A stretch of DNA of 64,000 bases from Pseudomonadota bacterium. Its GTDB lineage: Bacteria; Pseudomonadota; Gammaproteobacteria; Burkholderiales; Burkholderiaceae_C. The DNA lies in assembly GCA_018241225.1 (NCBI GenBank), contig JAFEEG010000018.1, positions 1 to 64,000 on the forward strand, written 5' to 3'. Numbering within the stretch: position 1 is the stretch's first letter; each line of letters starts with the position of its first letter. Of this stretch, positions 8,551-17,716 are shown in pieces. The notes under the pieces are model-generated. The model was given only the letters and a program-made list of their open reading frames with translations. It had not been told where the DNA came from and made no database searches. The position numbers and the translations under genes are program-made.

Positions 8551-9531
8551 TCAGGCCTTGAGATCGAGGCGCCGCACCAGCGGCGGGAAGTCGGCCATGT
8601 CCTGGCGGATGGTGGCTTCGAGTACCTGCGGCCCGCCGCCCACCAGCTCCCAGCCGTTGACCTGCGCACGGGCTTTCATCTGCGTGTCGGCCAGTGCCTT
8701 GTCCAGCGCCTTGCTCAGGCGGGCGATGATTTCCGGCGGCGTGCCGCGTGGCGCGGCCAGGCCGATCCAGAACGAAGGGTCGTAGCGCGCAAAGCCCGAC
8801 TCGGCCAGCGTGGGCACCTCGCTCATCGACGCGAGCCGCCTGGACGCCGTCTGTGCCAGCGGCAAGATGGTTCCGCCCTTTAGCCCAGGCTGGGCCGACG
8901 AGAAGTCGAGCAGCGCCAGTTGCACCTCACCGCCCATCAGTCCCGTGATCAGCGGACCGGAGCCTTTGTAGGGCACGTGGACCAGGTCGATGCCCGCCAG
9001 CGACTTGAACTGCTCGATGGCGATGTGGTTGGTGGCGCCAATGCCGGCACTGCCATAGAACAGTTTGCCGGGCTGGGCCTTGGCCTCGGCAATGAACTCT
9101 CGCAGGTTGTGCCAGGGCGACTTGCCGGGCGTCGCGAGGATGCCGACGGCCCGCAACGCCAGAGCGACCGGCGCCAGGTCGCGCGGCGGATCCACCTGCG
9201 CGTTCTGCTGGACCAGCGGCGCAACGATGTGGTTGGAGCGCGAAGTCACCAGCACCGTGTACCCGTCCGGCGGCGCATTGGCGACGGCTGCGCTGCCGAT
9301 CAGCCCGGCCGCGCCCGGCCGGTTGTCGATGACCACCGGCTGGCCGAGTTCGGCACGCATTGACTCGGCCAAGAAGCGCGCGACGATGTCGGACGGACCG
9401 CCCGGCGGATTGGGCACGACCAGTTTGATGGGTCGCTGGGGAAAGCCGCCATCGGCCCATGCAGGTCGCGCGGCCAGGGGCGCCAGGCCGGCCAGAGCGG
9501 CGGTGGTAAGAAACGATCTGCGGTTGCTCAT
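8551..9531 (-). CDS. Bug/TctC family periplasmic solute-binding protein
   Basis: A 326-residue Bug receptor. The start was set at the ATG at 9531 (MSNRRSFLTTAALAG, signal peptide ending near PAWADG). The open frame extends further upstream, but this ATG overlaps the end of the preceding hydrolase gene by four bases. Family motifs FPQRPIKLVVPNPPGGPSDI and VVIDNRPGAAGLIGS are present. It is probably translationally coupled to the hydrolase. Confidence 0.92.
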   Translation of the reverse strand: MSNRRSFLTTAALAGLAPLAARPAWADGGFPQRPIKLVVPNPPGGPSDIVARFLAESMRAELGQPVVIDNRPGAAGLIGSAAVANAPPDGYTVLVTSRSNHIVAPLVQQNAQVDPPRDLAPVALALRAVGILATPGKSPWHNLREFIAEAKAQPGKLFYGSAGIGATNHIAIEQFKSLAGIDLVHVPYKGSGPLITGLMGGEVQLALLDFSSAQPGLKGGTILPLAQTASRRLASMSEVPTLAESGFARYDPSFWIGLAAPRGTPPEIIARLSKALDKALADTQMKARAQVNGWELVGGGPQVLEATIRQDMADFPPLVRRLDLKA

Positions 9532-10715
9532 GCGTGTGCCTCCGTGCCGGGTAGCGCAGTACGTCCACCCAAGGTTTCGGCCACCCAGTCGGCGATGTAG
9601 GCGCCGGCATTGGCCGAGTTGTCGAAACTGGAGTGCTGGGCGCCGCCTTCGCGGTCGGTGAACACCTTCAGCTCCCGCTTCGGGCTGTTCACCAGCTGGT
9701 CGAAGGTGCGCTGGGCCCATTTGAGCGGGATCTGCGAATCCTTTTCGCCGTGCGTCACGAGGAAGGGCACGCGGATCTTGTCGACCACGCCGTCCAGGTG
9801 CACGTTCTCGGCGATGCGCATGAAATCGTCCACGTCCCTGGCGCCCCACACCCAGCAGACATGCGACCAGTAGTGCGGCACCGGAAAGCTGCCCTCCTTC
9901 TCGAGCCGTCGCTTCTGCACATCGCGCCAGTCGTGGTTGGCACCCCAGACCACGCCGCAGGCAAAGCGCGGCTCCATGGCCACCGCCCGCGGACAGTAGT
10001 AGCCACCCAGCGAGACGCCCTCGCAGCCGATGCGCGCCGGATCGATGTCCGCGCGGGTCTCCAGCCAGTCCACCACGCGGCTGGCCCAGTGCTCGCTGTC
10101 GTAGCGCGCGGTGAGGCCTTGCAGCCGCAGTGCTTCGCCCGTGCCCGGCTGGTCGACGACCAGCGATGCCACGCCGCGCTGCGCAAGCCAGCGCGGCAGG
10201 CCGACCCGGTACTTCATCTCCTTGGTCGAGTCCAGCCCGTTGAGCTGCACGAGCACAGGCGCACGCGCGCCCGGCGCAATGCCTTCGGCGCGAACGTAGA
10301 GCGCGGCCAGGTGCGTGTCGCCCGAGGGGATCTCTACCCGCTCGCAGTTCTCGCCGGCCAGCCGCACGCCGCGCTCGAAGGTGTCGAGAAAGCGCCGGTA
10401 CAGCGCCTCGCGCCCCGGGGCGCCGTGGGCCTGCAGGCGTTCAGCAGTGATCAGGTAGGTGGCGGCGCGCCCCAGCTTGTCGCCGGCGGAGATGCGCCGT
10501 CCGCGCGCCTCGTCCTCGGCCGCAAGCTCGCACAACTGGCTGGCCATGCGCTCCCAGCTTTCGCGGAAGGCCGCCGATGCCGCCGCGTCGGGCTGGCGCG
10601 CGGCCTCCTGCAGCGCCGCGCACATGGCCTCGATCTCGCCGATACGCGCGCCCATCTCGATGGCGAGGTCGACCGAAAGATTCCAGACATAGTTGGTGGG
10701 GAAGTACTTGAACAT
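9528..10715 (-). CDS. Alpha/beta hydrolase, 2,6-dihydropseudooxynicotine-hydrolase-like
   Basis: A 395-residue serine hydrolase with a helical N-terminal domain (about 1-120) and a C-terminal alpha/beta hydrolase core. The nucleophile elbow is GVSLGG (near 235), preceded by VLVQLNGLDSTKEM (oxyanion region). The late acid and His lie in THGEKDSQIP and GAQHSSFDN. The length and N-terminal cap resemble C-C bond hydrolases such as 2,6-dihydropseudooxynicotine hydrolase and FrsA-like esterases. With FAH, lactonase and cyclase genes nearby, a ring-cleavage-product hydrolase is plausible but unproven. Confidence 0.85.
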   Translation of the reverse strand: MFKYFPTNYVWNLSVDLAIEMGARIGEIEAMCAALQEAARQPDAAASAAFRESWERMASQLCELAAEDEARGRRISAGDKLGRAATYLITAERLQAHGAPGREALYRRFLDTFERGVRLAGENCERVEIPSGDTHLAALYVRAEGIAPGARAPVLVQLNGLDSTKEMKYRVGLPRWLAQRGVASLVVDQPGTGEALRLQGLTARYDSEHWASRVVDWLETRADIDPARIGCEGVSLGGYYCPRAVAMEPRFACGVVWGANHDWRDVQKRRLEKEGSFPVPHYWSHVCWVWGARDVDDFMRIAENVHLDGVVDKIRVPFLVTHGEKDSQIPLKWAQRTFDQLVNSPKRELKVFTDREGGAQHSSFDNSANAGAYIADWVAETLGGRTALPGTEAHA

Positions 10716-10816
10716 GTGTCTCCTGTCGCGACCGGCGCCGCCGATGCTAGTCAGGCGGGTGCCGCCTGACGAATGGTTCTTCTCGATGCGAGGTATGCGG
10801 CTGCGCCATACCTGGC

Positions 10817-11605
10817 TCAGCTGCCGTCGGACACCAGCGTGCCCCCGTCAACCACGACCGTCTGCCCGCTGACAAAGCCACCGGCCGGCGACGCCAGCAT
10901 GGCGGCCACGCCGGCCACCTCGTGCGGCTCGCCCACCCGGCGCAGCGGCGTCATGGCGAGCCGCCTGGCCATGAAGGCCTCGTCCTCCAGCAGCCCCCGG
11001 GCCAGCGGTGTGCGGATCAGGCCCGGCGCAATGGCATTGGCCCGCACCCCGCGCGGCCCCCATTCCACGGCAAGGTTGCGCGCCATCTGCGACAGCGCCG
11101 CCTTGGTCAGGCCATACAGGCCGATCGCGCGGTTGCCGCGTAATGCGGCAATGCTTGCCATCAGGATCACGCAGCCCGAGCCGCGCGAAGCCATGCCGGG
11201 CACGAGCGATGCGCACAGCGCGTGCGCACTGGCCAAGTTGACCTGGAAGAGCCGGTCCCAATCGGCCTGCTCCACCTGCAGCAGCGGCGCCGCAGGCCCT
11301 TGCATGCCCGCGTTGCAAACCAGCGTGTCGATGCGTCCAAAGGCATCGCTCGCGCGGGTGCCCAGCCTCGCCGCTTCGTCTGCATCGGCCAGGTCGGCAA
11401 CCACACTCTGCACGCGCACGCCCCACGCCTCGCACTGCCCCGCCAAGCCCGCCAGTTCGCTGCCGGGCCGGTCTGACAGGACCAGGTCGGCCCCCAGCCC
11501 TGCAAACGCGAGCGCAATCGCGCGGCCCAGGCCGCCGGCCGCCCCGGTTACCAGGGCAACCTGGCCATGCAGGCCGAACAGCGCCGGGCCTGCCGATTCA
11601 GTCAA
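10817..11605 (-). CDS. Short-chain dehydrogenase/reductase
   Basis: A 262-residue classical SDR. The cofactor site is TGAAGGLG (about 20-27), followed by CNAG, the catalytic serine in MASIAA and the catalytic YxxxK in GLYGLTKAAL. PGLIRTPLA and the C-terminal VSGQTVVVDGG are also canonical. It overlaps the upstream Bug gene by eight bases. It likely oxidises or reduces an alcohol/ketone in the same catabolic route. Confidence 0.93.
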   Translation of the reverse strand: MTESAGPALFGLHGQVALVTGAAGGLGRAIALAFAGLGADLVLSDRPGSELAGLAGQCEAWGVRVQSVVADLADADEAARLGTRASDAFGRIDTLVCNAGMQGPAAPLLQVEQADWDRLFQVNLASAHALCASLVPGMASRGSGCVILMASIAALRGNRAIGLYGLTKAALSQMARNLAVEWGPRGVRANAIAPGLIRTPLARGLLEDEAFMARRLAMTPLRRVGEPHEVAGVAAMLASPAGGFVSGQTVVVDGGTLVSDGS

Positions 11606-12593
11606 GCTGGACCCCTACCTCGCGGATGACCTTGCCCCAGCGGGTGGTCTCCATGCGGATCAGCTCGGTGAACTCGGCGCGCGAACTCGGCGCCACCACC
11701 AGGCCCAGCTCGGTGTAGCGCTGCACCACGTCAGGCGACTGCACCGCCTTCACCACTTCGTCGTGCAGCAGGTTGGCAATGGGCTCTGGCGTGCCGGCCT
11801 TCACCACGACGCCGGTCCAGCCCGGCACGTTCAGCGACGGCAGGCTCAGCTCGCCGATGGTGGGAACCTGCGGCAGCTGAGGCAGCCGGCGCTCGCTGCC
11901 CACCACCGCCAGCGCCCTCGCCTTGTTCTCGCGCACCAGCGGAATGCTGCTGGGCGTCACGTCTAGCAGCAGGTCGATGTGGCCTGCCATGAGGTCCTGT
12001 ACCGCCGGCGCGCCGCCCTTGTAGGCCACGTGGGTCATGTTGCCCTTGATCTCGCGCTTGAGCATCTCCACCCAGATGTGCGGCTGGCTGCCCATGCCGT
12101 AGGAGCCGTAGTTCAGGCCCTGCCCCGAGCGCGCCGCATCGACCAGGTCCTGCCAGGTCTTCAGGCGGCTGTTGGCCGGCACGATGACTAGCGTGGGCGA
12201 GACCAGCAGGCGGCTCAGGGGCAAAAAGTCTTTGAGCGTGTCGTAGCTCAGCTTCGGATACAGCCCCGCGTTCATGGAGAACGGACCGAGGTCGCCGTAG
12301 AAGAGCGTGTAGCCGTCCGCGGGCTGCTGCTTCACGTGGTTGGCGCCGATCTGGCCACCAGCGCCCGGCCGGTTGTCCACGACCACGGGCTGCTTGAGGC
12401 TGGCCGAGAGCTTCTGCGCCAGCATGCGTGACAGCGCGTCGCCGAAGCCGCCTGCCGGGTATGGCACGACCCAGGTAATGGGCCGCGTCGGAAACGCTAG
12501 CGCCTGCGCACCGGCACGCGTGGCGAGGGTGGCAAGCGGCAGCGCAGCGGCCGTGCACAGCAGGGAGCGTCGGGATGGGTTCTGGAGTGTCAT
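11598..12593 (-). CDS. Bug/TctC family periplasmic solute-binding protein
   Basis: A 331-residue Bug receptor when read from MTLQNPSRRSLL (12593). An ATG six codons upstream is also possible. The signal peptide ends near RAGAQA, then come FPTRPITWVVPYPAGGFGDA and VVVDNRPGAGGQIGA. It is the fourth Bug paralogue in 7 kb. It lies between the epimerase (41 bases upstream) and the SDR (overlapping), so it belongs to the same transcription unit. Confidence 0.92.
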   Translation of the reverse strand: MTLQNPSRRSLLCTAAALPLATLATRAGAQALAFPTRPITWVVPYPAGGFGDALSRMLAQKLSASLKQPVVVDNRPGAGGQIGANHVKQQPADGYTLFYGDLGPFSMNAGLYPKLSYDTLKDFLPLSRLLVSPTLVIVPANSRLKTWQDLVDAARSGQGLNYGSYGMGSQPHIWVEMLKREIKGNMTHVAYKGGAPAVQDLMAGHIDLLLDVTPSSIPLVRENKARALAVVGSERRLPQLPQVPTIGELSLPSLNVPGWTGVVVKAGTPEPIANLLHDEVVKAVQSPDVVQRYTELGLVVAPSSRAEFTELIRMETTRWGKVIREVGVQLD

Positions 12594-12634
12594 GTGGAGT
12601 GATCGAGTCATCAGGAAAAAGAGAAAGGGACCGG

Positions 12635-13633
12635 TCAGCGCCAGGCGTCGTCTTCGCCCGCGGCTTCGAAACCGGCGTCCAGCGCGCGCTGCACCAGGGC
12701 GGACGGCGTGCCGTCATCGCGTAGGCCCAGCGCGCGCGCCGCACGGTCGTCCAGCGGCGGATAGCGGCCGAACACGGCCTCCACCGCGGGCTGGGGCGTA
12801 TAGCGCACGAGCTGACGACCATCCACGCCATAAACGCTGGACAACGTGCCCACCAGCTCTTCCATCGACAGGCGAAGCACCGGCAGCACCCAAGCGCGTG
12901 AGGCAGCGTCCGCGCCACTCGCGGCCGGGACCATGACTGCCGCATGCACGAGGTTCTGCGCGCAGCGGCGGGCCGACATCCACCAGGCCGTGGCCGAGGG
13001 CCCGACGGGACAGGTGAATGGCTCCCCGGCCTTGAGCGCATGCATCACGTCGCTCATGAAGGCCGAGACCAGGCCGGAAGGCGCGCGCGGACGCGCGACG
13101 ATGCCGGGCAGGCGCAGCGAGCGCCCGTCCAGCAGGCCGCGGCGCGTGAAATCCGCCAGCACGATCTCGCAGGCCAGCTTGTGCGCCCCGTAGGTCATAG
13201 GCGGCCGTGCAGGCGTGTCGGTGCGCACCGGGTCTGGCAGCGGATGGCCGTACACCGCGATCGTGCTGGCGTAGACAACGACGGGTGGGCCTGCGCCGCG
13301 CCGCGCTGCCCCGTTGGCAAGCGTCTCGAAAAGGTCGAGGCTCGCATGGAGGTTGACCCGGCGGCTGAGCGCCGGATCGGCCTCCGCCGCGCCGCCGGGC
13401 ACCGCGGCCAGGTGAAAGCACACATCGGGCGCAAGGGCCGCGACGCGTTCCATGACTTGCGCTTCGCCCAGGTCGCCTTCGATGGCAGCGATGCCGGCAG
13501 GAAGTTCGCCCAAGCGCTGATCGCATGCCGCAAGCAGCGCGATCGGCCGATTGCCGATGCGCTGCCGCGCATGAAGCAGACGCAGCAGGATTGCGCCGAT
13601 GAAGCCACCGGCGCCAGTGACCAGCACGCGCAT
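12635..13633 (-). CDS. NAD-dependent epimerase/dehydratase family protein, D-erythronate dehydrogenase-like
   Basis: A 332-residue extended SDR. It opens with MRVLVTGAGGFIGAILL (Rossmann GxxGxxG), then EGDLGEAQVMERV, FHLAAVPGGAAEADP, VVYASTIAVYG and the catalytic MTYGAHK. This combination, with PGGAAEADP after the DxD region, matches DenD-type D-erythronate dehydrogenases, though other sugar-acid dehydrogenases are possible. It starts two bases after the cyclase gene ends, so the two are tightly coupled. The frame is open far upstream, but MRVLVTG is the natural start. Confidence 0.85.
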   Translation of the reverse strand: MRVLVTGAGGFIGAILLRLLHARQRIGNRPIALLAACDQRLGELPAGIAAIEGDLGEAQVMERVAALAPDVCFHLAAVPGGAAEADPALSRRVNLHASLDLFETLANGAARRGAGPPVVVYASTIAVYGHPLPDPVRTDTPARPPMTYGAHKLACEIVLADFTRRGLLDGRSLRLPGIVARPRAPSGLVSAFMSDVMHALKAGEPFTCPVGPSATAWWMSARRCAQNLVHAAVMVPAASGADAASRAWVLPVLRLSMEELVGTLSSVYGVDGRQLVRYTPQPAVEAVFGRYPPLDDRAARALGLRDDGTPSALVQRALDAGFEAAGEDDAWR

Positions 13634-13635
13634 CC

Positions 13636-14421
13636 TCAGTCCTCGAAGATGGCCACCGCGCGGGTCCAACCGGCCGAGGCGCCGCGGATCTTGTGCGGGA
13701 AGCAGCAGATGGTGAAGCCGCTGCCTGGTAGCGACTCCAGGTTGTGCAGCTTTTCCAGGTGGCAATAGCCGATGTCGCGGCCTGCCTTGTGCCCTTCCCA
13801 GATGAGCGAGGTGTCGCCCGTCTCGGCGATTCGGCGCGCGGTGTAGCTGAAGGGCGCGTCCCAGCTCCACGCATCGGTGCCCGTGAGCCGCACGCCGCGC
13901 TCCAGCAGGTACATCGTGGCTTCGTAGCCCATGCCGCAGCCGGCGCTGATATAGTCGTCGCGGCCGTAGCATTCGCCCGCCCGCGTGTTCACCACGACGA
14001 TCTCCATCGGCCGCAGTTCGTGGCCGATGCGCGCCAGCTCCGCCTCGACATCCGCCGCGGTGGCCACGTAGCCATCGGGGAAGTGCCTGAAGTCCAGCTT
14101 CACGCCGGGCCGGAAGCACCAGTCCAGCGGCACCTGGTCGATGGTGACCGACGGCCGGCTGCCGCCCAGCTTGGCATCCTGCGTCGAATGGAAGTGATAC
14201 GGCGCATCCAGGTGGGTCCCGTTGTGCGTCGAAAGGCTCACCCACTCCGCTGCCGCGGCTTCGCCGTCCGGATAGTCTTCGGCCCGCGTTCCGGGGATGA
14301 GATGCATGAACTCCTGCACGGTGTCTGCGTGCTTCTGGTAGGTGATCTTCGGCGCCAACGCGGGGGGGTCCGACAGCACGTCGTTCTCGAGGTAGATCGA
14401 CAGGTCTACAAAGCGGGGCAT
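13636..14421 (-). CDS. Cyclase family protein (kynurenine formamidase-like fold)
   Basis: A 261-residue member of the cyclase/KynB superfamily. The metal-binding signature is STHNGTHLDAPYHF (near 68-81), preceded by FVDLSIYLENDV. Further family blocks are IVVVNTRAGECYG, TGTDAWSWDAP and the C-terminal GFTICCFPHKIRG. Members hydrolyse amides, lactones or related rings with Zn/Mn. The start has a good AAGGAG site. Its place between FAH and DenD-like genes suggests ring opening in the same pathway. Confidence 0.9.
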   Translation of the reverse strand: MPRFVDLSIYLENDVLSDPPALAPKITYQKHADTVQEFMHLIPGTRAEDYPDGEAAAAEWVSLSTHNGTHLDAPYHFHSTQDAKLGGSRPSVTIDQVPLDWCFRPGVKLDFRHFPDGYVATAADVEAELARIGHELRPMEIVVVNTRAGECYGRDDYISAGCGMGYEATMYLLERGVRLTGTDAWSWDAPFSYTARRIAETGDTSLIWEGHKAGRDIGYCHLEKLHNLESLPGSGFTICCFPHKIRGASAGWTRAVAIFED

Positions 14422-14441
14422 GCGGGTGTGCTCCTTCTTGG

Positions 14442-15431
14442 TCAAACCTGCGGCGGCGCCGAACGCACCACGCGCTGATCGATCACGCCGAAAAGCGGGC
14501 GGTCCTGGAAGCGCGCCTCCATCCGCACGCGGTCGCCGAAGCGCATGAACGGCGTTGTGCTTGCGCCGCCAGCAATCAGCTCGATGGCCCGCCGCTCGGC
14601 GATGCAGGCCGACCCCTTGGCGCCGCCCGCATTCGACACGGTGCCCGATCCGATGATCGTGCCGGCCGACAGCTTGCGCGTCGTGGCGGCGTGGGCGATG
14701 AGCTGGTCGAAGCCGAAGTTCATCTCGCGACCATTCGGATCGCCGAACCACTGACCGTTGTATTGCACGTTCAGGTCCAGGTGCACACGCGCGTCATGCC
14801 AGGCGGCGCCGATCTCGTCCGGCGTTACCGCCACCGGTGCAAAGCTGGAAGAAGGCTTGGCCTGGAAGAAGCCGAAACCCGTTCGCATCTCGCGCGGGCC
14901 GAAGGCGCGCAGGCTCACGTCATTGATCTGCACCAGCAACGCGATGCGCTCGCGCGCCAGCGATGCGGGGCATCCCATCGGAACGTCGCGAACGATGACG
15001 CCGAACTCGCCTTCGAAGTCGATGCCGTGGGCCTCGTCGGGCAGCGGCAGGTCGTCGTGCGGGCCCAGCAGGTCGTCGGAGCCGCCCTGGTACATCAGGG
15101 GAATGGTTTCGCTGTCGGGGATCGGGGCGATGTCGAAAGCCTTCTCCATCAGCCGGCCATGGTTGAGGAAGGCGGAGCCATCGCACCACTGGGGCGCACG
15201 CGGCAGCGGCGCAGCCGCCAGGGCCGGATCGAACTCGAAGGCACCGGTCGCGGCGCCCGCGTTGAGCTTTTCGTAAAGCGCAGCCAGCAGCGGCTCGACG
15301 TCGTCCCACCGCTCCACGGCGTCGAGCAGGGTTGGGGCAATCTGGGATGCATCGACCACATGGCGCAGGTCGGTCGAGACCACGACGAGGCGACCGTCCT
15401 TGCGGCCATTCTTGAGAGTTGCGAGTTTCAT
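14442..15431 (-). CDS. Fumarylacetoacetate hydrolase family protein
   Basis: A 329-residue FAH superfamily enzyme with an N-terminal FAA_hydro_N-like domain (MKLATLKNGRKDGRLVVVS) and a C-terminal catalytic domain. Metal ligands are visible in GIDFEGEFGVIV (ExE) and LLVQINDVSLR (Asp). SAGTIIGSGTVSNAGGAKGS is the family's substrate-loop block. It cleaves C-C bonds of acylpyruvate-type compounds. It overlaps the lactonase gene by four bases. Confidence 0.92.
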   Translation of the reverse strand: MKLATLKNGRKDGRLVVVSTDLRHVVDASQIAPTLLDAVERWDDVEPLLAALYEKLNAGAATGAFEFDPALAAAPLPRAPQWCDGSAFLNHGRLMEKAFDIAPIPDSETIPLMYQGGSDDLLGPHDDLPLPDEAHGIDFEGEFGVIVRDVPMGCPASLARERIALLVQINDVSLRAFGPREMRTGFGFFQAKPSSSFAPVAVTPDEIGAAWHDARVHLDLNVQYNGQWFGDPNGREMNFGFDQLIAHAATTRKLSAGTIIGSGTVSNAGGAKGSACIAERRAIELIAGGASTTPFMRFGDRVRMEARFQDRPLFGVIDQRVVRSAPPQV

Positions 15432-16465
15432 GCGTGAACGTGTTCGTTCCAGTGAATGGGAGCCAGCCCTGCAACGGGCGAGCGAAAGCTGGGCAAGGTG
15501 GTGCCGCGCAGGCTGCCCAGGTAAACGGTCTGCAGGTCCGGGCCGCCGAAGGTCAGGCTGGCCATCCAGGGCGCCAGCGTTCCGCAGGCCGCGGCCATGA
15601 TCTCGGGCGTGAGCGTGCGTGCTTCGTAGTGCGCGTCGAGTGCGCGCGTGGCTTCGGGGTTGCCGTCGTCCAGGAGGGTGAGCAACTCGCCGTCCGGCGT
15701 GATGGCGACCAGGCGGTCCGTCATCACCAGCGTGACCCACAGATTGCCGTAGGCATCGAAGGCAACGCCGTCGGGAAAACCGGGAAGCTTGCGCGGACCG
15801 AAGACCTCGCGCTCGCCCAAGCATCCGTCGGGCTGCACCCTGAGCCGCGAAATGCGGCGAGCATTGCTCTCGACTACGTAGAGCCATTCCTCGGCCGCGT
15901 CCATGCGGACCTCGTTGGTGCCCTCGAAGCCATCGGCGACGATGCGGGGCCCCTTGTCGTCGACCACGGCGATGTAGCCGTCGGTGGCGCGTGCATTGAT
16001 GGAATCGGTCCAGGGACTCATCCGCGTGGTCACCGTGAGCCAGATGCGCCCTTGCCGGTCGCGCAGCACGAAGTTGGCCTTACCCAGCGGCTGGCCGTCG
16101 ATGCGGTCGAACATCCGGCGAACATGGCCCTGCCGGTCCATGACGTCCACCGAATCGGTGCCCCAGTTCGCTACCACGATCTCGCCGCTCTGAAGGAATG
16201 CCATGCCGTTGGGCAGCGATCCCTGGCTTTGCACGTAGCGAGTGTCGAAGTTGGCGGATTCGCCGGTCCCGGCCGCTGCCATCGGTAGGACAAGCCGCTG
16301 ATGTCCATTGGGTGCGATTCGCATTGCGCCCCCGCGCGCATCGGCCGCCCAGAGCGTGCCGTCGCGCTGGGCCAGGATGCATTCGGGGCGCTGCAGGCTA
16401 TGGCCCACGTGCCGAATCGCCGTGCGATCGACCTGCCAGCCTCTAAGGGGATTGTTCCTGACCAT
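15428..16465 (-). CDS. SMP-30/gluconolactonase/LRE family protein
   Basis: A 345-residue six-bladed beta-propeller lactonase-like protein. Propeller motifs recur, such as PECILAQRDGTLWAADARGG, NGMAFLQSGEIVVANWGTD, TNEVRMDAAEEWLYVVES and PDGVAFDAYGNLWVT, including the Glu/Asn/Asp metal ligands typical of SMP-30. It is the first gene of the long minus-strand run and is divergent from a LysR gene across 133 bp. It probably hydrolyses a lactone intermediate. Confidence 0.9.
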   Translation of the reverse strand: MVRNNPLRGWQVDRTAIRHVGHSLQRPECILAQRDGTLWAADARGGAMRIAPNGHQRLVLPMAAAGTGESANFDTRYVQSQGSLPNGMAFLQSGEIVVANWGTDSVDVMDRQGHVRRMFDRIDGQPLGKANFVLRDRQGRIWLTVTTRMSPWTDSINARATDGYIAVVDDKGPRIVADGFEGTNEVRMDAAEEWLYVVESNARRISRLRVQPDGCLGEREVFGPRKLPGFPDGVAFDAYGNLWVTLVMTDRLVAITPDGELLTLLDDGNPEATRALDAHYEARTLTPEIMAAACGTLAPWMASLTFGGPDLQTVYLGSLRGTTLPSFRSPVAGLAPIHWNEHVHA

Positions 16466-16598
16466 GCGGACTTGTCTCGAAGAGCACGAAGCTTAGGTGG
16501 GCCCGCATGCAGGCACCAACCGATTCTTGCGATGCCAGCCATCGCCGGTCGCAATACCTGCGCCTCGCTAAGATGGCTCCGACTTACGGAGACATGCA
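16466..16598. promoter_or_regulatory. Divergent promoter region between lactonase operon and LysR gene
   Basis: This 133-bp intergenic segment separates the ten-gene catabolic run (minus) from the LysR regulator (plus). By the usual LysR arrangement it should carry both promoters and the regulator-binding site. I did not see a single convincing dyad, so the operator position is not assigned. Confidence 0.4.
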
Positions 16599-17513
16599 AT
16601 GCGTTACCAGCGCATCGACCTCAATCTGCTCATCGCGCTCGACGCCCTGCTGGCAGAGCGCAACGTGACCCGCGCGGCCGAGCGCATGCACATGACCCAG
16701 TCGGCCATGAGTGGCGTGCTGGCGCGGCTGCGGGAATACTTCGAAGACCAGCTGCTCGTGCCCGTGGGCCGCAGCATGCAGCTGACCCCGCGCGCGGAAA
16801 GCCTGATCGAGCCGGTGCGCAACATCATCCTGCAGGTAGATGCCACGCTGGGCGTCAAGCCGGAGTTCGAGCCGTCCACGGCGCGCCGCCACTTCCGCTT
16901 GATCGCCTCCGACTACGTGACCCAGGTGCTGCTGGCAGAGGTGCTTCGTCGCATCGCGCAAACGGCGCCGCACCTGAGCTTTGACGTTCGGCCCACCTAC
17001 AGTGGCATGGCGCAAGACCTCGACCAGGGTCGGGTCGACTTTCTCGTGACGCCTGCGCACCTCACCCTGGGGGAGCATCCGCAGGCCGTGCTCTTCGAGG
17101 ACACCTACCATGTGATCGCCTGCCAGCAGAACATGGCGCTGCGGGACGGCATTTCGCTGGAGCAGTACCAGTCGGTGGGCCACGTGGTGTACCAGGCCGA
17201 TCAGGGCAGCAACCCCTGGTTCGAGCAGTGGTACGCCAATCAGCATGGCAACACCCGGCGCGTCGAGGTGGTGGCCCACGGATTCCTGCTGATGCCGCGC
17301 TTCGTCGTAGGGACAGGCCGCATCGCCACGATTCAGACCCGGCTGGCCAAGCAATTCGTGCAGGCCATGCCACTGCGGCTGCTGGAGCCCCCGCTAGAGA
17401 CGCCGCGCCTCACCGAGGTGCTGCAATGGCACCGCTTCAGGAACGATGACCCGGGCATTCAGTGGGTCCGAGAGCAGGTCTTGGCAGTCGCAGAGTCCAT
17501 GCCGGCAATCTGA
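16599..17513 (+). CDS. LysR family transcriptional regulator, NodD-like subgroup
   Basis: A 304-residue LysR protein. The HTH is at residues about 6-65 (LNLLIALDALLAERNVTRAAERMHMTQSAMSGVLARLREYF). The sequence resembles the NodD/aromatic-compound subgroup, with GRSMQLTPRAESLIEP and VDFLVTPAHLTL in the effector domain. It is divergent from the lactonase-FAH-cyclase operon and is the likely activator of that operon. The inducer is unknown, probably a pathway intermediate. Confidence 0.92.
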   Translation: MRYQRIDLNLLIALDALLAERNVTRAAERMHMTQSAMSGVLARLREYFEDQLLVPVGRSMQLTPRAESLIEPVRNIILQVDATLGVKPEFEPSTARRHFRLIASDYVTQVLLAEVLRRIAQTAPHLSFDVRPTYSGMAQDLDQGRVDFLVTPAHLTLGEHPQAVLFEDTYHVIACQQNMALRDGISLEQYQSVGHVVYQADQGSNPWFEQWYANQHGNTRRVEVVAHGFLLMPRFVVGTGRIATIQTRLAKQFVQAMPLRLLEPPLETPRLTEVLQWHRFRNDDPGIQWVREQVLAVAESMPAI

Positions 17514-17716
17514 TCCCTATGCAGCCGATGCACTTCAGCCCCCACAAGTGCCGGCAAGGACGCAGCAAGTCAAACCGCCGGGTCGCAGCGAAAGCTACCC
17601 CCCCGACGGAACACCTGCCAAGGACTTCAAACTGATGCTCTGCGGACGTCAATTGTCCACGCCACTGCCCAAGTATCGGGCGACAAAAGATTGCTTCGAA
17701 GCAGGCCCCGATCTGA

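Noticed and set aside
13634..14245. N-terminal extension of the epimerase frame
   Set aside because: It is an out-of-frame shadow of the cyclase gene; the natural Rossmann start is MRVLVTG at 13633.
17513..17545. TGATCC after the LysR gene
   Set aside because: Followed at promoter spacing by CTTCAG, not CGTA; no suitable gene downstream on that strand.
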